9,632 nt of DNA. Origin: DSWT01 sp035415725. Lineage in GTDB: Bacteria; Chloroflexota; Anaerolineae; B4-G1; SLSP01. The stretch lies in the NCBI GenBank assembly GCA_035415725.1, contig DAOOGN010000117.1:1-9632 (forward strand), in the 5' to 3' direction. Below the pieces are notes generated by a model. The model was not told the origin of the DNA. It saw nothing but the letters and a program-made list of their open reading frames with translations, and searched no databases. The first letter of the stretch is position 1. Each line of letters starts with the position of its first letter. A program made the translations under genes and the position numbers. Shown here piece by piece: positions 5,954-9,632 of the stretch.

Positions 5954-5957
5954 AAAA

Positions 5958-6944
5958 ATGCTCAACGACACCTACCACCGCACTATTGATTACCTGCGCA
6001 TTTCGGTCACCGATCGGTGCAACTTGCGCTGTGTCTACTGCATGCCGGAAGAGGGCGTGCCATCCTGTTCACACGACGACATCCTGCGCTACGAGGAGAT
6101 TGAGCGCGTGGTCCACGCAGCGGCGGCGTTGGGTATTCGCAAATTGCGCCTAACCGGCGGGGAGCCGCTGGTGCGCCTGGGCATCGTCGACCTGGTGCGC
6201 ACGTTGGCCCGCATCCCCGGCATCGAGGATATCGCCATGACGACCAACGGCATATTGTTGAGCCGTTATGCGGCGCCATTGGCCGAAGCCGGATTGCGCC
6301 GGGTCAACGTCAGCCTGGACACACTACGCCCGGAACGTTTCCGCGCCATCACCCGTTGGGGCGATCTGGACACGGTGCTCGACGGCATCGCCGCCGCCTT
6401 CGCCGCCGGACTGGAGCCGGTTAAAATCAACACCGTGGTGATGCGCGGGCAGAACGACGACGAGATGGTCGATCTGGCGCGCAAAACCCTGGAAGCGCGC
6501 TGGCACGTGCGCTTCATCGAGTGGATGCCGGTCGGCGAGGCCGCACGGGAGCAAGACTGGCGCGCGCGCGTCGTCGCGGCGGCGGAAATCCGTACCCAGA
6601 TTGAGGCGGAACTGGGACCGCTGACCCCGGCCGGCGTTGATGGCGCAGGGCCGGCGCGCACCTACAAATTGCCGGACGCCGCGGGCACACTGGGGTTTAT
6701 CAGCGCCGTCAGCGAGCACTTCTGCGCGAGCTGCAATCGCCTGCGCCTGACCGCCGACGGCAAGCTACGCCCCTGTCTACTGGCGGCGGACGAACTCGAC
6801 CTCCGCACCCCCCTACGACAGGGCGCCGGTGAGGCCGAGATCCAAACCTTGCTACTGGAGGCCGTGCGCGCCAAGCCGCGCGGGCATCACCTGGCGGATG
6901 ACGCATGGGTGCAGGACCGCGCTATGGCGCAGATTGGAGGGTAG
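5958..6944 (+). CDS. moaA: GTP 3',8-cyclase MoaA (radical SAM)
   Basis: MoaA is a radical S-adenosylmethionine enzyme that converts GTP to 3',8-cyclo-GTP, the first committed step of molybdenum cofactor synthesis, in the cytoplasm. The 328-residue length fits the family. The N-terminal 4Fe-4S cluster motif is C21-x3-C25-x2-C28 within ISVTDRCNLRCVYCMPEEG, and GGEP (67-70) is the SAM-binding motif. The second cluster that binds GTP is C256-x2-C259-x13-C273 in FCASCNRLRLTADGKLRPC. The protein ends in the conserved Gly-Gly (MAQIGG) whose tail reaches into the active site. The start ATG 5958 fits the family N-terminus, but no Shine-Dalgarno sequence is visible; the upstream bases are a short tandem repeat and an A-run. 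The stop is three bases before moaC. Confidence 0.97.
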   Translation: MLNDTYHRTIDYLRISVTDRCNLRCVYCMPEEGVPSCSHDDILRYEEIERVVHAAAALGIRKLRLTGGEPLVRLGIVDLVRTLARIPGIEDIAMTTNGILLSRYAAPLAEAGLRRVNVSLDTLRPERFRAITRWGDLDTVLDGIAAAFAAGLEPVKINTVVMRGQNDDEMVDLARKTLEARWHVRFIEWMPVGEAAREQDWRARVVAAAEIRTQIEAELGPLTPAGVDGAGPARTYKLPDAAGTLGFISAVSEHFCASCNRLRLTADGKLRPCLLAADELDLRTPLRQGAGEAEIQTLLLEAVRAKPRGHHLADDAWVQDRAMAQIGG

Positions 6945-6947
6945 AGG

Positions 6948-7424
6948 ATGGAGCTAAGTCACATTGACGCCGCGGGCCATATCCGTATGGTGGACGTGGG
7001 CGACAAGCCGGACACGGAGCGCGTCGCCGTCGCGCGCGGCGAAGTCCACATGCGGCCGGAGACGCTGCGCCTCATCGTCGAAAACGGCCTGCCCAAAGGC
7101 GACGTGCTGACCACCGCACAGCTCGCCGGCGTGATGGCGGCGAAGCAGACGGCATCCCTGATTCCCTTGTGCCACCCCTTGCTGCTGACCAAAATCGACG
7201 TAAGCTCCGCGGTGGATGAGGCCGCGTCGCGCATCGTCATCACGGCGACGGTGCGTACGCGCGGTAAAACCGGTGTCGAGATGGAAGCCCTCACCGCCGT
7301 CAGCGTCGCGGCGTTGACGATTTACGATATGGCGAAAGCCGTCGAGAAAACCATGCGCATCACCAATATCCGCCTGGTCAGCAAAACCGGCGGCAAGAGC
7401 GGTGACGTTGTCCTGGAAGGATAG
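6948..7424 (+). CDS. moaC: Cyclic pyranopterin monophosphate synthase MoaC
   Basis: MoaC rearranges 3',8-cyclo-GTP, the MoaA product, into cyclic pyranopterin monophosphate. The 158 residues match the family's usual length of about 160. Conserved segments are KGDVLTTAQLAGVMAAKQT (50-68), LIPLCHPL (71-78), GKTGVEMEALT (106-116), YDMAKAVEK (126-134) and KTGGKSG (146-152). K50, H76, D127 and K130 correspond to E. coli K51, H77, D128 and K131, so the active site looks intact. The ATG at 6948 is three bases after the moaA stop, and its ribosome-binding site GGAGG (6936-6940) lies within the last codons of moaA, suggesting translational coupling. Confidence 0.97.
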   Translation: MELSHIDAAGHIRMVDVGDKPDTERVAVARGEVHMRPETLRLIVENGLPKGDVLTTAQLAGVMAAKQTASLIPLCHPLLLTKIDVSSAVDEAASRIVITATVRTRGKTGVEMEALTAVSVAALTIYDMAKAVEKTMRITNIRLVSKTGGKSGDVVLEG

Positions 7425-7464
7425 CCCCCGGCCGGTCTCTGTTTGTTTCTGAGGGAGGTTATGG

Positions 7465-7704
7465 ATGCAAATAACGGTGCGCTTTTTCGCGGTATCCCGT
7501 GAGATGACCGGCGCAGAGCGCCAACTCTACACGCTGCCGGAAGGCGCGACCTTGCAAGATTTGCAGGACCAACTCTTCGCAGCTTATCCTGCCCTGGAAG
7601 CCCAACGCGTGCGCTTCGCCGTCAATTTGACCTACGCGCTTTTGAACACGCCGCTGCACGACAGCGACGAAGTCGCCTGCATCCCGCCCGTCGGTGGCGG
7701 TTAA
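7465..7704 (+). CDS. moaD: Molybdopterin synthase small subunit MoaD
   Basis: This 79-residue ubiquitin-fold protein is the sulphur carrier of MPT synthase. It begins with a typical beta strand (MQITVRFFAVSREMTG), includes the central FAVN and DSDEVACIPPV segments, and ends in GGG, so the C-terminal Gly-Gly that is adenylylated and converted to thiocarboxylate is present. The start ATG 7465 has GAGGGAGG (7451-7458) upstream; ATG 7461 is out of frame. No MoeB-type activating enzyme is in the window, so activation must come from a gene elsewhere. The moaE start codon lies 14 bp downstream. Confidence 0.95.
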   Translation: MQITVRFFAVSREMTGAERQLYTLPEGATLQDLQDQLFAAYPALEAQRVRFAVNLTYALLNTPLHDSDEVACIPPVGGG

Positions 7705-7718
7705 GGAAGGTGGAAACG

Positions 7719-8177
7719 ATGAACGACGAACCAGGCGTCCAAAATCCAAAATCTAAAATCCAAAATCTCATCGAAATCACCGCGCATCCCATTTCCACCG
7801 ATGAAGTCGTGGCGCGGGTGGCGGACCCGGCGAATGGGGCGGTGGTGACGTTTATCGGCGTGGTGCGCGGTGTCACCGGCGGGCGCCAGACGCTCTATCT
7901 CGAATACGAGGCTTACCCGGAGATGGCCGAGAAGGTGCTGCGCCAGATCGCCGATGAAATCCACGCGCGCTGGCCGGACATCCGCGCCGTGGCGATGGTG
8001 CATCGCGTGGGACGGCTGGAAATCGGCGAGACGGCAGTCGTCATCGCGCTCGCGGCATCGCACCGCGCGCCGACCTTCGACGCGCTGCGGTATGCCATTG
8101 ACCGGATCAAAGAAATCGCACCGATCTGGAAGAAGGAATTCTGGGCCGACGGCGCCGCCTGGCGCAGCGAACACTGA
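7719..8177 (+). CDS. moaE: Molybdopterin synthase large subunit MoaE
   Basis: MoaE is the catalytic subunit of MPT synthase. Two thiocarboxylated MoaD proteins deliver the sulphurs that turn cyclic pyranopterin monophosphate into molybdopterin. The 152 residues contain GAVVTFIGVVRG (40-51, R50), EYEAYPEMAEKVL (62-74), MVHRVGRLEIG (93-103), ASHR (113-116) and IDRIKEIAPIWKKE (127-140), with K131 and K138 at the catalytic lysine positions. ATG 7719 is preferred over GTG 7710 because AAGGAAGG (7703-7710) precedes it at a good distance. The N-terminus is odd: residues 7-16 (VQNPKSKIQN) are encoded by a heptamer tandem repeat and have no counterpart I recall in MoaE; conserved sequence begins near ITAHPIS (20-26). 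Confidence 0.95.
   Translation: MNDEPGVQNPKSKIQNLIEITAHPISTDEVVARVADPANGAVVTFIGVVRGVTGGRQTLYLEYEAYPEMAEKVLRQIADEIHARWPDIRAVAMVHRVGRLEIGETAVVIALAASHRAPTFDALRYAIDRIKEIAPIWKKEFWADGAAWRSEH
7739..7766. repeat. Heptamer tandem repeat inside the moaE reading frame
   Basis: Four consecutive 7-mers, CCAAAAT, CCAAAAT, CTAAAAT and CCAAAAT, cover 28 bp from seven codons after the moaE start. Short heptamer tandem repeats of this look are known between genes in cyanobacteria and some other bacteria. Here the block is in frame (28 bp are 9 codons plus one base) and is translated as part of the N-terminal extension. Confidence 0.85.
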
Positions 8178-8185
8178 ATGGAGTA

Positions 8186-8220
8186 GGAAGTAAGGGGGCT
8201 GATTCCCACTCCCTACTTCC
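8186..8220. repeat. Imperfect hairpin between moaE and moeA
   Basis: GGAAGTA (8186-8192) pairs with TACTTCC (8214-8220), and after one bulged base GGG (8194-8196) pairs with CCC (8211-8213). The loop is about 14 nt. It occupies the centre of the 67-bp gap between moaE and moeA. No T-run follows, so it is probably not a strong terminator; it may be a spacer repeat or an RNA-processing hairpin. Confidence 0.4.
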
Positions 8221-8244
8221 CAGTTACCAATCCCAGGAGAAAAG

Positions 8245-9531
8245 ATGAAATACAGACATGAACTCTATCCGATGTTGAGCGTCGAAGAGGCGCTGGAGAA
8301 AGTGCTGACGATGTTCCATCCACTGGAGGCAGAGCGCGCGCCGGTGTTGGAGACGTTGGGCCGCGTGCTGGCCGAGGACGTGATCGCCCCCGAGGATATT
8401 CCACCGCATGCGAACACCGCAATGGATGGCTACGCCGTGCAGGCCGCCGACCTCGCGGGGGCGGGGCCGGAGTCGCCCAAGCGCTTGCGCGTCATCGAAA
8501 ACCTGGCTGCCGGATACGTCGCGTCTGAGCGGGTCACGCCGGGGACGGCGATCCGCATTATGACCGGCGCGCCGATGCCGGAAGGCGCGGACGCCGTCAT
8601 CCCCTTCGAGGAAACACATCAGGAAGGCGAGTGGGTAGACTGCTTCGCCGCCATGCGCGTCGGTGAGAACGTCCGCCAGGCGGGGGAAGATGTACGCGCA
8701 GGTGAATGCACGCTCGCGCGCGGGATGCGCCTCCGCCCACAGGAGATCGGGATGCTGGCCGCTTTGGGCTACGGCGAGGTTCCCGTGATCCGGCGACCAC
8801 GTGTCGCCATTCTCGCCACGGGTGACGAGTTGGTGGACATCGGCGCGCCGCTGCTGCCCGGTAAAATCCGCAATGCCAACAGCTACTCGAACGCGGCGCA
8901 GGTGCTGCAATACGGCGGCGTCCCATTGATATTGGGTATCGCGCGGGATACCGTGGAGGATCTCACTGCCAAAATCCGCGCGGGGCTGGCGCAGGGCGCG
9001 GATTTACTGATCACGTCGGGCGGCGTCTCCGTAGGCGACTTCGATGTGGTGAAGAAAGTTCTGGCCGCCGAAGGCGAGATTTCCTTCTGGCGCGTGCGGA
9101 TGAAGCCGGGCAAACCGCTGGCCTGCGGTCATATTACAGCAGAAGTGGATGGTGCACCGCGCACCGTGCCGCTGTTGGGAATGCCGGGCAATCCGGTCTC
9201 CACGATGGTCTCCTTCGAACTGTTCGCCCGCCCGGCGATTCTCACCATGCTTGGTGTACAGGATGTGCGCAAACCCACATTCGAAGCGATCCTCGATGAG
9301 GGTTTAGCATGCAAGGATGAACGGCGGCACTACCTGCGTGTAAACATCACGCGCCGCGCCGACGGCCTCCACGCGGCGCTTACCGGCGAGCAGGGATCGG
9401 GCATCCTCAGCTCGATGGTGCGCGCCAACGGTCTGGCGATCATCCCGGAAGATTGGGATCACGCGCCGGCAGGCGCGCGCGTTCAGGTGCTGCTGTTCGA
9501 GGCGGGTCTGTTTACAGAAGGTATAGAATGA
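8245..9531 (+). CDS. moeA: Molybdopterin molybdenumtransferase MoeA
   Basis: MoeA inserts molybdate into adenylylated molybdopterin, the step after the moaB product acts. The 428 residues slightly exceed the usual roughly 400-410. Motifs run in family order: NTAMDGYAV (57-65, D61 equivalent to E. coli D59), RIMTGAPMPEGADAVIP (104-120), LATGDELV (190-197), TSGGVSVGDFD (257-267), MKPGKPLACG (286-295), GMPGNPVS (312-319) and SGILSSMVRANGLAIIPE (385-402). These cover the MoeA N, linker, MoCF-like and C-terminal domains with no gap. ATG 8245 has AGGAGA (8235-8240) upstream. No terminator is visible in the 50 bp after the stop codon, so transcription may continue past the window. Confidence 0.96.
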   Translation: MKYRHELYPMLSVEEALEKVLTMFHPLEAERAPVLETLGRVLAEDVIAPEDIPPHANTAMDGYAVQAADLAGAGPESPKRLRVIENLAAGYVASERVTPGTAIRIMTGAPMPEGADAVIPFEETHQEGEWVDCFAAMRVGENVRQAGEDVRAGECTLARGMRLRPQEIGMLAALGYGEVPVIRRPRVAILATGDELVDIGAPLLPGKIRNANSYSNAAQVLQYGGVPLILGIARDTVEDLTAKIRAGLAQGADLLITSGGVSVGDFDVVKKVLAAEGEISFWRVRMKPGKPLACGHITAEVDGAPRTVPLLGMPGNPVSTMVSFELFARPAILTMLGVQDVRKPTFEAILDEGLACKDERRHYLRVNITRRADGLHAALTGEQGSGILSSMVRANGLAIIPEDWDHAPAGARVQVLLFEAGLFTEGIE

Positions 9532-9581
9532 AGTCTGTGGTAAAATAAGAGAAAGTACGTGAGCGTGATCATAAGGAAAAG

Positions 9582-9632
9582 GTAACTATTCAGCCACCTT
9601 TGCCAGGTGGCGAACGGGACTTTGGGGAGGGC
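9582..9632 (+). mobile_element. Left end of the second repeat family, cut by the window edge
   Basis: GTAACTATTCAG and the next 33 bp (9582-9626) match 2536-2580 with three differences; similarity weakens in the last few bases. Since 2536 is the proposed left terminus of the 167-bp element, this is probably the left end of another copy, either a miniature element or a longer insertion sequence whose body lies right of the window. Confidence 0.65.

Noticed and set aside
2536..9632. Composite transposon carrying the peptidase and cofactor genes between two copies of the 167-bp repeat
   Set aside because: No transposase is seen at either end, the right copy is incomplete in the window, and the cofactor genes show no sign of being recent cargo.

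Overview
The window most likely comes from a free-living bacterium with a repeat-rich, moderately GC-rich genome. A Chloroflexota lineage (Anaerolineae-like) is my best guess. The reasons are the conserved molybdenum-cofactor genes beside an EAD-like domain fused to a trypsin-type peptidase, abundant short palindromic mobile elements, and heptamer tandem repeats. Repeats and domain fusions of this kind are also known in cyanobacteria, so the assignment is an inference.

Layout: (1) Positions 1-1406 hold the remains of an insertion sequence: a 25-bp-period direct repeat, a long inverted repeat that buries a Shine-Dalgarno and GTG start, and a DDE-transposase-like gene that may have lost one acidic residue. 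(2) Positions 1477-2346 encode a lipoprotein with a Pro/Thr/Ala-rich linker and a UlaG-like metallo-beta-lactamase domain. (3) Positions 2347-2749 are non-coding and hold two different miniature transposon-like elements, one of 122 bp and one of 167 bp. (4) Positions 2750-4833 are a two-gene unit: a cytoplasmic trypsin-like serine peptidase with an N-terminal helical domain resembling an effector-associated domain, followed 38 bp later by an unrecognised, probably beta-rich protein. It ends in back-to-back palindromes, the first a possible terminator. This pair is the best candidate for something undescribed. (5) Positions 5216-9531 are a molybdenum cofactor cluster in the order moaB, moaA, moaC, moaD, moaE, moeA, all on the plus strand.

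The cofactor genes form a nearly complete pathway. MoaA and MoaC turn GTP into cyclic pyranopterin monophosphate. MoaD and MoaE, the two subunits of MPT synthase, add the dithiolene sulphurs. The MoaB/MogA-type protein adenylylates molybdopterin, and MoeA inserts molybdate. The MoaD-activating enzyme (MoeB type), a sulphur donor and molybdate transport genes are not in the window.

The strongest structural theme is repeats. Three nearly identical 122-bp elements (2401-2522, 4909-5030, 5750-5871) can fold into a cloverleaf, and two of them bracket moaB as direct repeats. A second element (2536-2702) has its left end repeated at 9582-9632. A heptamer tandem repeat lies inside the 5' end of the moaE reading frame. 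All calls come from reading the sequence; no database search was run.
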